Shown: positions 32,600-43,820, counted from the first letter of the stretch. The stretch: DNA of 64,000 nt from Multifurca ochricompacta (GCA_022496185.1 WTXG01000098.1:1-64000); one strand, 5' to 3'. The notes: generated from the letters alone by a model not told the origin. Numbers and translations are program-made.

Positions 32600-33020
32600 T
32601 TGCGGACCAATGAACTGGGAATGTCAAAGATGAGCTGATTGAAGAATGCTATATCGAATGTTACAAGTGGTGATTCGAATAACGAATAATCATGTCTTTC
32701 AAATACTCGCTAACGCAGGGAGGACGACATGTGTTGGTCGAGGCGGACATCTGCCTCCTTGACTTTGGTGAGGGCGACATGTCAGGGATGGGCAACGCGG
32801 ACATGTACCAGATGCCATTCAAGTACATCACCAAGCACAGTAGTGGCACACAGATACACATTAGCTGCTTGTGGGATGAATCCTAAATACACAACGGCAG
32901 GCTCGCACTTGGAACATCCCTTAAATACTCCTCGAACCAAAACCAGTCCTCCTCTAGTCATCCTAATGATAAGGAATTATGGAGTGGCCTAAGTTCTGGC
33001 CCGCGGTGATGAACCGTTTG
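32600..33020 (-). pseudogene. F-box relic: internal block fused to a D-type 3' end
   Basis: On the minus strand, about 32830-32690 reads SALPIPDMSPSPKSRRQMS ... SEYLKDM, and about 33015-32890 matches the 3' end and downstream flank of the gene at 10244-11747 (RFITAGQNL-like, then CCTAATGATAAGG-type flank). It is the inverted copy of 11690-12040. No intact frame remains. Confidence 0.5.
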
Positions 33021-33130
33021 ACCTGTGAGTGATAAATACACAAAAGAGATTAGAGATATACTGTTACAGCGATCTCACATAAGAAGGACGGGAGCACCCA
33101 ACAATGGCCGGACGGTACGTAACAGGCAGG

Positions 33131-34822
33131 TCATACAAACCATTTTGAGTCTCCATAGCACACATCTAAGGTAGGCTGATCGGAGAGCTGGCGTGCGGTG
33201 ACGAACTTATCAACAGGCACTGACTCTCGAAAGTCCTCGAAACGAAGCACCCGCAGTGCTGGTAACACTTCCATGACCGGACCATCAGCAGCATCTTCTA
33301 GCGCATGCGCAACAAGTGGCCCCAGATATTCAGAGACATATAGGCTCCTCACAGTAGTGAAGGGGCGAAAGAACTCGAGCCACTCTGGGATACCTATCTC
33401 GTCTTCTTTCGCTGGCTGTAAATGTCTGTAGATGCTGAGCTCTTCCACGCGGGAGAAGAGAGTGGAAGACTGGTTGCATATCACTGTAATAGAAGAGACC
33501 TGCCAGTCGAAAGGGTTGCATGCTATCCGCAGCGATAGGTACCCAGAAGTGTCCATCCCCGCTGGTTGGACGAGGCTGAAGAAGACGTCTTTTTCGCAAA
33601 ACTCCAATGTCGCTCGGCTGGGTACCCTGAGCCTTTCTGCGCGAAAGATGAACTGATGGAGTTGAGGGACGTCAAAGATGGGTTGATTGAATAATTTTAC
33701 GTGGAAGTAGCTGAGCGCAGGGGCATCAATACCGGCAACGACATCTTCCAGGTACTCGCTGATACCACGAAACCTGAATTGTGTGAGAGTGGAGAGGACG
33801 GCGCGTCTGAGTGGAGGCACACTTCTTCGATTTGGATGGGAAGATGGAGAAGCGAACTCGATGTAAAGCATTTTGAGCTGAGTCATCCCTGACAGGCTCG
33901 TGACGAGCGATTCGGGCGAAAAGTACCCGGCACTTGGAATTTCCACAAGTGTAAGGTCAACAAGGCCCTTGGTCGACAACAGAAGCTTCGGCAACATAGG
34001 AAAAGGAATTCCATCGAAGAAAAGAAACCGTAAGCGCGGTGCTGATTCACACAAAATTGTGCTGGAGAGGGCCGACAGTTCACCCCCATCGTCCGACATG
34101 AGCCAAAAGCGCTCTAGAGCCGGAAACGGTTGCTGCTTCAGAGCCGCCAACTTGTCAAATAGTGACCTTGTCAAAGAGAGTTGGATTTGATACGTGCGAG
34201 CAGGGTGTTCGAGCGCGGCGATGATATTATCTTCGTCTTTCAAAGCCGGAGGCGGGCGCCCCACGACCCCACCGTACTGTATGCTGATGGGCAACGCTGG
34301 CCAGCAGTCCAGAGTTCTCCGAACAGGCGTTCCGTGTGTGCAGAGAAGTCGCAGGTCGAGGAGATGGGGTGACGCGAAAATAACGTATCGCCATCTGCTA
34401 CACACGTGCGTGAGCCTGTGCCATTCCCACATGTCGCCTATTAGGCCGTATGGAAAAGGTAAAAGCCGACAGTGATTAAATATGTCTAGGAGGACATCGT
34501 TGGGCAGCGAATTAATGGTCACGCATTCGTGATCCTCGCCAGTGCCTGTGGCCAGACCAAAGAGTCAGTGTTTGTTCCTGGCGCTGTGGATATGGCGTAC
34601 TGTTATCATGAAGAATGCTGCCACACCCATCAGTTTGTTTCTTTTTGACTTTAGAGAATAGACGGAGGATTGTGCCATTGACCCTGGAGATGGCCCCAGT
34701 TGGGGAGAGTTTTAGAACATGAGGAGTAGCACGATTAGGATTCAGAGATCTAGGGACGCCTTGTCAGCTCAGCTATGGTTTCGCATCTATAGAATTGTTT
34801 GGACGCACTGTTGGGAGCTCAT
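33131..34822 (-). CDS. F-box protein, C type, three exons
   Basis: Exons are 34822-34809, 34749-34601 (149 nt) and 34545-33131; 525 residues. Intron 2 (34600-34546) has GTACGC ... CACTGAC ... CCACAG. The main exon begins TGEDHECVTINSLPNDVLLDIF, with EWHRLTHVCSRWRYVIF, RRTLDCWPALPISI, GVVGRPPPALKDEDNIIAAL, LPKLLLSTKGLVDLTLVEIP, SEYLEDVVAGIDAP, PQLHQFIFRAERL, FDWQVSSITVICNQ, FRPFTTVRSLYVSEYLGP and VDKFVTARQLSDQPTLDV. The N-terminal part is nearly identical to the copies at 40619 and 24150, the C-terminal part less so, as expected if copies exchange segments. Probable SCF adaptor by family knowledge. Confidence 0.82.
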
Positions 34823-34868
34823 TGATGGAACATGGAACCAAAAGTGGATACAAGGCAGAGCACTGGCT

Positions 34869-34876
34869 CTTATATA
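34869..34876 (-). promoter_or_regulatory. TATA box of F-box gene at 34822
   Basis: TATATAAG on the minus strand 47 bp upstream of the ATG. Confidence 0.65.
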
Positions 34877-34994
34877 CGGTTTGGGGGCATTGATACCGGA
34901 GATGGCGGTCCGGATTGACCATTGAACACTCGCTTTATAATCTCGTACATGGGAGGTCCCAACTTTCAGGGAAAGTTAAATTTGCTAGCATGAC

Positions 34995-35367
34995 AAGAGC
35001 ACCACCCTCCTCCTATTCCACCTTCAGGCCCATCTCTGAGCAGAGACCTCGCGAGCCAGGATGAGCTGACTGGGAAGCTAGGCCTATGGTAAGTGGTTTG
35101 GCTCTTTGATTTCCCCCTTGTCACTCTTTACCACCACCGCCTGTGACAGGCCGGCCCTCACGGGCTAGCCTGCCCCCTGCCCTGCCTTGGGCTTTACTTT
35201 ACTTTCTCCCTCCGGGTTTTGCTTGGGTAGTATAATCTCTATCTCTATCTACCACCTTCCCCCCTGTTCACTCCCACAGTAGCTACTCTGTACCTGGTAG
35301 TAGCTGTGCGATTTAGGATGCATCCTTGCAAGCGCGTAATAAAGTCGAATTCAAAAAAAAAAAAAGA
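34995..35367 (+). mobile_element. LINE 3' end fragment
   Basis: It starts inside the ORF2 C-terminus (FRPISEQRPREPG then stop at about 35063), followed by a 3' UTR and the tail CAGTAGCTACTCTGTACC, GTAGTAGCTGTGCGATTTAGG, GCGCGTAATAAAG and poly(A). A close copy is at 55467-55853. Confidence 0.7.
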
Positions 35368-35407
35368 ATGGCTAGGGCGCCATATTGGATTTACTATATA
35401 TAGTATA

Positions 35408-36012
35408 CCATGTTTTTTTTGAATCCAATTTATTACGCGCTCCAGGACATGCCTAAGTCGCGTGGCTACTACAGAGTACATAGTAGCTACTGTTCGTGAT
35501 CGTTACATTAATGGGAGACGGCATTCCCGTGTGAAAATCCCGAAGGGAAAGAGCGAATAGATGGTAAGGAAAAGGGGGTTTTTTTTTCCTCCCAAAAGGG
35601 CCGGTAGGGATTAGAGAGGAGAGAAGGGAGGACTCACCTCCATCAAAGTACCCGGGCTCTCCACAGAACCTATCCCGGCTCCAGAGGTCATGGTGGCATG
35701 GATGGCCGAAACGCCGCGCAAGTCTCCTGGAGGAAGCCCAAGAGGGCTGCCAAGTGACAAGGTGTGTTGTAGATCTGCAACCATGTGAGGCCGGTAGCAG
35801 ACCAGGATGGATGTGAGGCCCCTGTAAGGTGTAATGGAGAAGGAGGTGAGAGGCAGTTGCCTCAAAGGAGGGCAAGCAGACGCAAAGCTTGGAGGCGGGG
35901 GGGAAATCCTTGCGGAAGCGGGCGGCATAGTCTGCCAGTAAAGGAGTGGCCAGTTGCAAGGCGCATGGAGGTGGTGGTGGAGTGCCGTGTGAAACCAGGG
36001 CAGTAGGGGTTA
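35408..36012 (-). mobile_element. LINE ORF2 C-terminal fragment
   Basis: On the minus strand it reads LQLATPLLADYAARFRKDFP, ASKLCVCLPSFEATASHLLL and, in another frame, HTLSLGSPLGLPPGDLRGV; frames are broken. The tail (GAACAGTAGCTACTATG on the minus strand, then GCGCGTAATAAATTGGATTC and a T-run on the plus strand at 35413) is the common LINE end. A sister copy lies at 45925-46545. Confidence 0.65.
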
Positions 36013-36171
36013 AGTCCACGCTAAAGAGATTTAATTACATCAGCGCGCCTCCACGTGCGCTCTTCGTTCACGTCCATGTGAATGATAATTACAATTACAT
36101 ACTGTTACAACGATCTCACATCAGAAGGACGGAAGCACCCAACAATGGCCGGACGGTACGTAACAGGCAGG

Positions 36172-37900
36172 TCATACAAACCATATTGAGTCTCCATAGC
36201 ACACATCTAAGGTAGGCTGATCGGAGAGCTGGCGTGCGGTGACGAACTTCTCAACAGGCGCTGAATTTCGAGAGCCCTTGAAATGAAGGAGCCGCAGCGC
36301 TGGTAACACTTCCATGACCGGGTCATCAGCAGCATCTTCTAGCGCATGCGCAACGTGTGGCCCCAGATTTTCAGATACATATAGGCTACTAACAGCAGTG
36401 AAAGGGCGAAAAAGCTCGAGCCACTCTGGGATACCTATCGCCTCTTGTCTCGCTGACAGTGGAGTATATGCGTGGATGGAGAGCTCTTCCACGCGGGAGA
36501 AGAGAGTGGAACATTGGTTGCATATCTCTGCCATAGAAGAGACCTGCCAATCGAGGGGTTTGCATGCGATCATCAGCAATAGTTGCCTAGGAGTGTTCGT
36601 CTCTGCTAGCCGGTCGAGGATGATGGAGACGCCGTTCTCGGAAGAGCGCAACGTCGCTCGGCTGGGTACCCTGAGCTTTTCTGCGCGAGAAATAAACTGA
36701 TGAAGTTGAGGGACGTCAAAGATGAGTTGATTGAATAGTGTAACGTCGAAGTAGTCGAGTGCGGGGGCGTAAATACCGGCAACGACGTCTTCCAGGTACT
36801 CGCTGACGCCACGAAATGTGAATAGAGTGAGAGTGGAGAGGACGGCACGTCTGAGTGAAGGCACACTTCTCCGATTTGGGCGGGAAGATGGAGAAGCGAA
36901 CTCGATGTAAAGCGTTTTGAGCTGAGTCATCCCCGACAGGCTCGTGACAAGCGATTCGGGCGAAAAGTACCCGGCACTTGGAATGCTCCAAAGTCGAAGG
37001 TCAACAAGGTCCTTGGTCGACAACAGAAACTTCGGCAACATAGGAAAGGGAATTTCATCGAAGAAAAGAAACCGTAAGCGCGGTGCTGATTCACACAAAA
37101 TTGTGCTGGGGAGGGCCGACAGTTTGCCCCCACCGCGCGATATGAGCAAAAAGCGCTCGAGAGCCGGAAACGGTTGCTGCTTCAGAGCCGCCAACTTGTC
37201 AAATAGTGAATTTGTTAAAGCGAGTTGGATTTTAGACGTGCGAGCAGGGTGTTCGAGCGCGGCGATGATATTATCTTCGTCTTTCAAAGCCGGAGGCGGG
37301 CGCCCCACGACCCCACCGTACTGTATGCTGATGGGCAACGCAGGCCAGCAGTCCAGAGTTCTCCGAACAGGCGTTCCGTATGTGCAGAGAAGTCGCAGGT
37401 CGAGACGATGGGGTGACGCGAAAATAACATATCGCCATCTTCTACACACGTGCGTGAGCCTGTGCCAGTCCCACGTGTCGACTGTTAGGCCGTATGGAAA
37501 ATAGATATGCACATGGCCATGGGATGCTAGGATGACATCGTCGATGGCGGAAAGCCGACAACGATTGAATATTTCTAGGAGGATATCATCGGACAGCGAA
37601 TTAATGACCACGCATTCGTGACCCTCGCCAGTGCCTGTGGCCAGACAAGAGTCAGTGTTTGTTCCTGGCGCTGCTGATATGGCGTACCGTTATCATGAAG
37701 AGAGCTGCCATGCTCGCCAATTTTTTTCTTTTTGGCTTTAGGAAATAGACGGCGGATTGCGCCGTTGGCCCTGGAGATGTCGCGAGTTGTGGAGGGTCTT
37801 AGAACACGAGAGGTACGATTCCGAGGTCTGTAGACGCTTTGTCAGTTCAGCTTTGCTTTCGCGTCTGTAGAATTGTTCGGACGCACTGTTGGGAGCTCAT
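36172..37900 (-). CDS. F-box protein, C type, three exons, with F-box insertion
   Basis: Exons are 37900-37887, 37827-37688 (140 nt) and 37634-36172; 538 residues, the longest copy. Intron 2 is 53 nt. The main exon begins TGEDHECVVINSLSDDILLEIF. It carries 16 extra residues between RLSA and FPYGL (IDDVILASHGHVHIY region, about 37501-37556), some of which resemble a repeat of the F-box start. The rest is standard: DWHRLTHVCRRWRYVIF, RRTLDCWPALPISI, LPKFLLSTKDLVDLRLWSIP, SEYLEDVVAGIYAP, PQLHQFISRAEKL, LDWQVSSMAEICNQ, FRPFTAVSSLYVSENLGP, VEKFVTARQLSDQPTLDV. The insertion may weaken Skp1 contact; that is inference. Confidence 0.8.
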
Positions 37901-37952
37901 TGATGGAACATGGAACCAAAAGTGGATATGAGGCAGAGGCAGAGCACCAGCT

Positions 37953-37960
37953 CTTATATA
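37953..37960 (-). promoter_or_regulatory. TATA box of F-box gene at 37900
   Basis: TATATAAG on the minus strand, 53 bp upstream of the ATG. Confidence 0.65.
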
Positions 37961-38029
37961 CGGTTTGGGGGCGCTTTTTGTTGGAATAACCGCCGGGACA
38001 TTGATACCGGAGATGGGGGCCCGGATAAA

Positions 38030-38668
38030 CTATCAGTCTGTAGTAGAAGACTGAGCTAAGTCTTTGGGTAAGGACAAGGTAGGCCCCAACGTCAGTATCA
38101 TTTTACCACAGAGAATGAGGGGAAATAATAATAGAAAAAACTCTACTCCCGCCACACAACCTCCACTGCTCTCAAGTGGGCAGTTGTTCATGCCTTCGTG
38201 AGCGACTACACCCAATGATTCAGTACTGGACATCCCACGTGACCTCCTCCCTTCACTGAATGGGCATCCTAGGACGCGGGTTCCTTGGCATGGGATGTAT
38301 GGCTGTGGCGGGGGCTATTCCCTCTTATTGAGCACAAAGGTTCATTTGGAATGATGGGTCCCGGAGAAAAACCAGGGATTGAAGCGGGGCTTAACATGTG
38401 TCGCACCGTGCTCACTCACTTTTTCACAGGACCAGGAACAAATAGACACATATAGACACAAACATAGTTGAGTTGAGGGGCCAAGCCAACTCGCCGGTGC
38501 TGCTCCATCACCATCATCACCTCTTTCGGGGAATGATCTTCTGATGATCACTCAGGAGATCGATTCTGTGAGAATGTACCTGCAAAGTGGGGACGATGTA
38601 AGGAAGTCAGAAAGGTAAGGGTAAGTTGACGTTCATCTGCAAGCTTGTTAATGTATCTGTATCTGTTG
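38030..38668. repeat. Duplicated upstream block of C-type F-box genes
   Basis: Same block as 42410-42983 and, inverted, 12340-13075 (for example GACTGAGCTAAGTCTTTGGG and GTGAGCGACTACACCCA). No gene is seen. Confidence 0.55.
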
Positions 38669-39046
38669 TACGGACCTAATCCGCAGTGAGTGCGAGGCAA
38701 AGTTTTCCCTGAATGGTGAGAGAGGTAGAGAAGAGAGGGAGAGCGCGCAGAAAGAGTCCCAAAGATAACTAGACTTCGAAGGAGGGTGTGTCGTGCTTTT
38801 GAACTGATGTGAATCTACTGCTTTGCTGGTTCCGTTTGACCTTACGCTTGATGCCAACAAGTGGTTCTTTAGCATGCAAAAGAAAGATAGAGAAAGGGAG
38901 AAATAATGCCATTTGATTTCTGCTCCTGTTGGCTCACTGGCTGGTTTACTACAAGCATAATTCTATGTACCCTTATATACTTGCAGAGAGGCCTAGTTAT
39001 GAAGCAGAAAGAGGATGAATTAGGATTGGAAGGAGACAAGTGAGAT
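38669..39046 (-). repeat. Truncated LTR-X
   Basis: The left terminus is TGTACGGACCTAATCCGCAG, followed by the usual LTR-X body with TTATATACTTGCAGAGAG near 38972. The other end is missing; the sequence runs into an F-box relic. Confidence 0.6.
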
Positions 39047-39059
39047 AGACAGATTGTAA

Positions 39060-39591
39060 CAAACACAGTCAGACATGTGAACATAACCTCTGGGTGAAAA
39101 TGTAACTGGCAGTCTATATCTTCCAAGTCAAGAGTGACTTTGTCACTGGCAGACAAAAGACATCATTGGGAAAGGACAGGCGTTATCATATCTCCCCGAC
39201 CCAAAGCCGAAGATACGTCAGTGCTGGGAGTAGATATTATACCTCGTCTTCGAGACTTGAAGGTTTAAAAATCCACGTCGTCCAAAATAATTCACAATAA
39301 TAGGTAAAGCCGATCAACAATCCAGGTTTCCCCTCACGGGCGTTCCATATGTGCAATAAAGTCGCAAATCCAGTTGGTGTAAGTGACGTGAATACGATAA
39401 CTCGCCATCTTTGCACACACGGACTAGCATGTGCTATTTCCATGGTAGCCAATCGATAAAGAAGCAAACAATCCCAAAAAGGAGATTTTCGGGAAGCTTG
39501 TATTCAATTGTCACATGTCTGTCAATCTGGACTGCACCACACGAGTGAGCAACTGTCGCAGGCGAAAATCATAGTGCAGTATGAGACATAC
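39060..39591 (-). pseudogene. F-box relic in two pieces
   Basis: At 39060-39200 the LRR-block relic seen at 21715-21940 recurs (CAGACATGTGAACAT, GACCCAAAGCCGAAGATACGTCAG). At 39237-39510 the minus strand gives MEIAHASPCVQRWRVIVF and GFTYYCELFW, sister of 25936-26150. No usable frame remains. The following LTR-X at 39592 inserted just beyond it. Confidence 0.5.
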
Positions 39592-40249
39592 TGAGTGGAG
39601 CCAATCTGCGGTGAGCGCGAGGCAAAGTGTTCCCTAGATGGTGAGAGAGATAGAGAAGGAAAGGAGAGAACACACCCTTTGAGCTAACTGATCAAATGTG
39701 GACGTATCGTGCGTGAACTGAGATAATTGCTACTTGTAGGTTCCGTTTGACCTGTGCACGTATGTCGTCGAGAAGTTCTTTTCAGCACAAAGAAAGAAAG
39801 AGAGAGAGAGCTAGATTGCGTGTTCGCTGGACTACTACAAGCATTTGTAGATACCTTTATATACTTGTGGAAAGTCCAGATTTGTGGGTGTATAGTAAGC
39901 AAGCCTTAGAGACTGACCTGAATAAAGACCAAGTGAAAACCATGCAATAAAGATGGGGAGGTGAAGACGGCGAGGTGAAAACTTTGACAATAAAGACGGG
40001 GAGGTAACGAGAGAATGGACGGGCAGGCGGCCCGGAAAGTGCACGATCTATGTACTGATAAGGGAGATATTCGTCGAATGCTCACACCTTGCATTAATTG
40101 CTTTGTAGTATAGTAAGATGGTTTTCTAAACTAAGATCAAATAAAAGTCAGAAGTTTTCTTAGTTTAAGGCTCGTAATGAAAGAGAGGAGTGTAACCAAG
40201 AGTGGCGACAGCTGATGGTTTCATGCTCAACGCCTGAGCCATCCTTACA
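39592..40249 (-). mobile_element. Solo LTR (LTR-X), 658 bp
   Basis: Flanked by ATAC at 39588-39591 and 40250-40253. The empty site is seen at 26226-26245 (AAGACATACATGG). Ends are TGAGTGGAGCC and CATCCTTACA. No internal genes. Confidence 0.8.
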
Positions 40250-40253
40250 ATAC

Positions 40254-40618
40254 ATGACTCCCTTATTGCAAATTTGGACAGCTTCAGTATTCAAGATCTC
40301 AGAATTACTATCTGTTGGCATAAAAGAGACTGGGAGGATGAATTCTGGACGATGCTGTTGCTCGGCGGGTAAGATAATTAAGTCCAAGAATTCAAGCTTG
40401 AAATTAAAGCTGCATAAAAGTGGGCAAAAAGCCTACAAATTACTTACATGAGCGTACCCGCACAAGCGCTCTTCGGTGACTTCCGTTCCATGTGAGTGAT
40501 AAATTACACAAAAGAGATTAGAGATATACTGTTACAGCGATCTCACATAAGAAGGACGGGAGCACCAAACAATGGCCAGACGGTACGTAACAGGCAGGTC
40601 ATTGCCATCTATGTTGCT
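40254..40618. other. Conserved 3' flank of a C-type F-box gene
   Basis: Same flank block as 26220-26590 and 53215-53585; no gene is seen. Confidence 0.55.
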
Positions 40619-42292
40619 TCAATTGAGTTCGCTATAGCGCACATTTAAGGTAGGCTGGCGTGCGGTGACGAACTTCTCAACAGGCGCTGACTCTCGAGAG
40701 CCCCTGAAATCAAGGAGCCGCAGCGCTGGTAACACTTCCATGACCGGGTCATCAGCAGCGTCTTCTAGCGCATGCGCAACGTGTGGCCCCAGATTTTCAG
40801 ATACATATAGGCTACTAACAGTAGTGAAAGGGCGAAAGAGCTCGAGCCACTCTGGGACACCTATCTCCTCTTGCCTCGCTGACAGTGGAGTATATGCGCG
40901 GATGGAGAGCTCTTCCACGCGGGAGAAGAGAGTGGAAGACTGGTTGCATATCTCGGCCATAGAAGAGACCTGCCAGTCGAGCGGTTTGCATGCGATCTCT
41001 AGCGATAGGTGCCTAGGAGTGTCCGTCCCTGCTAGCTGGACGAGGATGATGGAGACGCCGTTCTTGAAAGAGCCCAACGTCGCTCGGCTGGGTACCCTGA
41101 GCTTTTCTGCGCGAGAAATAAACTGATGAAGTTGAGGGACGTCAAAGATGAGTTGATTGAATAGTGTAACGTCGAAGTAGTCGAGCGCGGGGGCGTCGAT
41201 ACCGGCAACGACGTCTTCCAGGTACTCGCTGATCCCACGAAATGTGAATCGAGTGAGAGTGGAGAGGACGGCGCGTCTGAATGGAGGCACACTTCTTCGA
41301 TTTCGGCGGGAAGACGGAGAAGCAAAGCCTATGTCAAGCATTTTGAGCTGGCTCATTCCCGACAGGCTCGTGACGAGCGATTCGGGCGAAAAGTACCCGG
41401 CGCTTGGAATTCTCAGAAGTTGAAGGACAACAAGGTCCTTGGTCGACAACAGAAACTTCGGCAACATAGCAAAGGGAATTCCATCGAAGAAAAGAACCCG
41501 TAAGCGCGGTGCTGATTCACATAAAATTGTGCTGGGGAGGGCCGACAGTTTGCCCCCACCGCGCGATATGAGCAAAAAGTACTCGAGAGCCGGAAACGGT
41601 TGCTGCTTCAGAGCCGCCAATTTGTCTAATAGTGAATTTGTTAAAGCGAGTTCGATTTTATATGTGCGAGCAGGGTGTTCGAGAGCGGCGATGATGTTAT
41701 CTTCGTCTTCCAAAGCCGGAGGATTGAACTCTGGGGCCTCACCGTACTGTATGCTGATGGGCAACGCTGGCCAGCAGTCCAGAGTTCTCCGAACAGGCGT
41801 TCCGTATGTGCAGAGAAGTCGCAGGTCGAGGAGATGGGGTGACGCGAAAATAACGTATCGCCATCTGCTACACACGTGCGTGGGCCTGTGCCATTCCCAC
41901 ATGTCGCCTATTAGGCCGTATGGAAAAGGTAAAAGCCGACAGTGATTAAATATGTCTAGGAGGACATCGTTGGGCAGCGAATTAATGGTCACCCATTCGT
42001 GATCCTCGCCAGTGCCTGTGGCTAGACCAAAGAGTCAGTGTTTGTTCCTGGCGCTGTGGATATGGCGTACTGTTATCATGAAGAATGCTGCCACACCCAT
42101 CAGTTTGTTTCTTTTTGACTTTAGAGAATAGACGGAGGATTGTGCCGTTGACCCTGGAGATGGCCCCAGTTGGGGAGAGTTTTAGAACATGAGGAGTAGT
42201 ACGATTACGATTCAGAGATCTAGGGACGCCTTGTCAGCTCAGCTCTGGTTTCGCATCTATAGAATTGTTTGGACGCACTGTTGAGAGCTCAT
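40619..42292 (-). CDS. F-box protein, C type, three exons
   Basis: Exons are 42292-42279 (ATGAGCTCTCAACA), 42219-42071 (149 nt) and 42015-40619; 519 residues. The main exon starts TGEDHEWVTINSLPNDVLLDIF, then EWHRPTHVCSRWRYVIF and RRTLDCWPALPISIQYGEAP. The segment after that (EFNPPALEDEDNIIAAL) differs from the GVVGRPPPALKDE found in most copies and resembles 59300 (EDFHPPALKDE). Later parts: LPKFLLSTKDLVVLQLLRIP, SEYLEDVVAGIDAP, PQLHQFISRAEKL, LDWQVSSMAEICNQ, FRPFTTVSSLYVSENLGP, VEKFVTARQPTLNVRY. The mosaic pattern fits exchange among paralogues. SCF adaptor by family knowledge. Confidence 0.82.
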
Positions 42293-42344
42293 TGATGGAA
42301 CATGGAACCAAAAGTGGATACAAGGCAGAGGCAGAGCGCCAGCT

Positions 42345-42352
42345 CTTATATA
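42345..42352 (-). promoter_or_regulatory. TATA box of F-box gene at 42292
   Basis: TATATAAG on the minus strand, 53 bp upstream of the ATG. Confidence 0.65.
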
Positions 42353-42409
42353 CGGTTTGGGGGCGCTTTTTGTTGGAATAGCAACTGGGACATTGATACC
42401 GGAGATGGG

Positions 42410-42983
42410 GGCCCGGATAAACTATCAGTCTGTAGTAGAAGACTGAGCTAAGTCTTTGGGTAAGGACAAGGTAGGCCCCAACGTCAGTATCATTTTACCA
42501 CAGAGAATGAGGAGAAATAATAATAGAAAACAACTCTACTCCCGCCACACAATCTCCACTGCTCTCAGGTGGGCAGTTGTTCATGCCTTCGTGAGCGACT
42601 ACACCCATACCAGACATCCCACGTGACCTCCTTCTCCCTTACACTGAATTGAACGCGGGTTCCTTGGCATAGGATGTACGGCTGTGGCGGGGGCTATTCC
42701 CTCTTATCGAGCACAAAGGTTCATATGAAACGACGCATCCCGGAGGACAACCAGGGATTGAAGCGGGGCTTGACATGCGTCGCACCATGCTCACTCATTT
42801 TTTCACAGGATGAAAAATACAAGGGAGGGAAAAAAAATGGAATCAAACCTGTGGCGGGTCAAACTCAACTGTGCCTAAAGCAGGAACAGGAACAAATAGA
42901 CACATACAGACACAAATACAGCTGAGTTGAGGGGATGAGATGATGAGATGACGATCAACTCGCCGGTGCTGCTTGGAGTTCAC
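42410..42983. repeat. Duplicated upstream block of C-type F-box genes
   Basis: Near copy of 38030-38668 (direct) and 12340-13075 (inverted). It ends at the Y element. No gene is seen. Confidence 0.55.
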
Positions 42984-43210
42984 TGTGGAAACGCAGCCTG
43001 AGGTAGCAAGATAAGTCTAGTCAAAACAACTACTTTGTAAGATACAGAAATATTATCCTTAAATACTGTAAGGAGTGTGCTGTGCTGTGATCATAAGAAT
43101 TATATCTTAATCATAGTTAATCATAATGGAGTGTAAGTATCATCTTGCACCGCCAACACTGGTCACCTCTGATCTGGTCCAGCCTACTCTGATCTGTTAC
43201 GGGCTCAACA
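42984..43210 (-). mobile_element. Short LTR-like element Y, copy 2
   Basis: TGTGGAAACGCAGCCTGAGG to GGGCTCAACA, 227 bp; matches the complement of 60958-61179 end to end. No target duplication is evident (TTCAC left, ACTAC right), so one flank may be rearranged. Confidence 0.6.
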
Positions 43211-43358
43211 ACTACAGTGTGGAATTTCCACATCAGGAAATTATAAAAATGCTAGCTAGGCAACATCCTAGATTTATAATCTCACGGGGTCCATAACTAC
43301 CGGCAAATTGGACCTCATCAACCCGACCCCTACCTGCTCCTCTCAACTTCCGATCCCG

Positions 43359-43446
43359 ATGAGTGACCCTTGTCATGGTTCAGGGAAGAGGGAGCAAAAA
43401 ATCAAACGCCTCCGTCGTGGCGGTCCAGGTGGACGATGGGTGCGAG
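43359..43446 (+). pseudogene. Orphan first exon of a D-type F-box gene
   Basis: MSDPCHGSGKREQKIKRLRR ... GGPGGRWVR followed by the GTATTG donor copies exon 1 of 29390-30962 exactly in length (88 nt) and phase. The intron sequence continues to 43496 (CAGGCTCACCAAACTTT) and is then cut by element W. No exon 2 follows. Confidence 0.75.
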
Positions 43447-43496
43447 GTATTGTATCTTCAATTCCGCCCAAACAGTCGCCAGGCTCACCAAACTTT

Positions 43497-43684
43497 AGTG
43501 AATGCAATTCACCCAGCACGTTGTGCCGAATCACGTGATGTAAAGTACCCAACTGCTGACATCCCTAAAGTGGGAATCTTGTCACACAACTGTGGTTTGT
43601 AATAATATTTATTTTTAAAAAGGAAGTTATCGTTGATCAACAAAAAACATTACAAATCAAAGTCATGTGACATATAGACAAACA
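43497..43684 (+). mobile_element. Element W, one-arm fragment
   Basis: It starts AGTGAATGCAATTCACCC as at 24722 and continues through CTGACATCCCTAAAGTGGG and the AT-rich block to GACATATAGACAAACA, where the 3' flank of a D-type F-box gene begins. The other arm is missing. Confidence 0.6.
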
Positions 43685-43820
43685 GCAGGCTCGCACTTGG
43701 AACATCCCTTAAATACTCCTCGAACCAAAACCAGTCCTCCTCTAGTCATCCTAATGATAAGAAATTATGGAGTGGCCTAAGTTCTGGCCCGCGGTGATGA
43801 ACCGTTTGACCTGTGAATGA
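43685..43820 (-). pseudogene. 3' end relic of a D-type F-box gene
   Basis: It matches 32890-33030 and the complement of 11700-11850 (ending GGTCAAACGGTTCATCACCG, RFITAG-like). Only the last codons and the flank survive. Confidence 0.5.

Noticed and set aside
36944..37504. Long plus-strand frames opposite F-box genes (also 23661-24080, 41439-41945, 58967-59542)
   Set aside because: They recur at the same position opposite every C-type copy and arise from codon bias of the real gene on the other strand; the translations show no independent family features.
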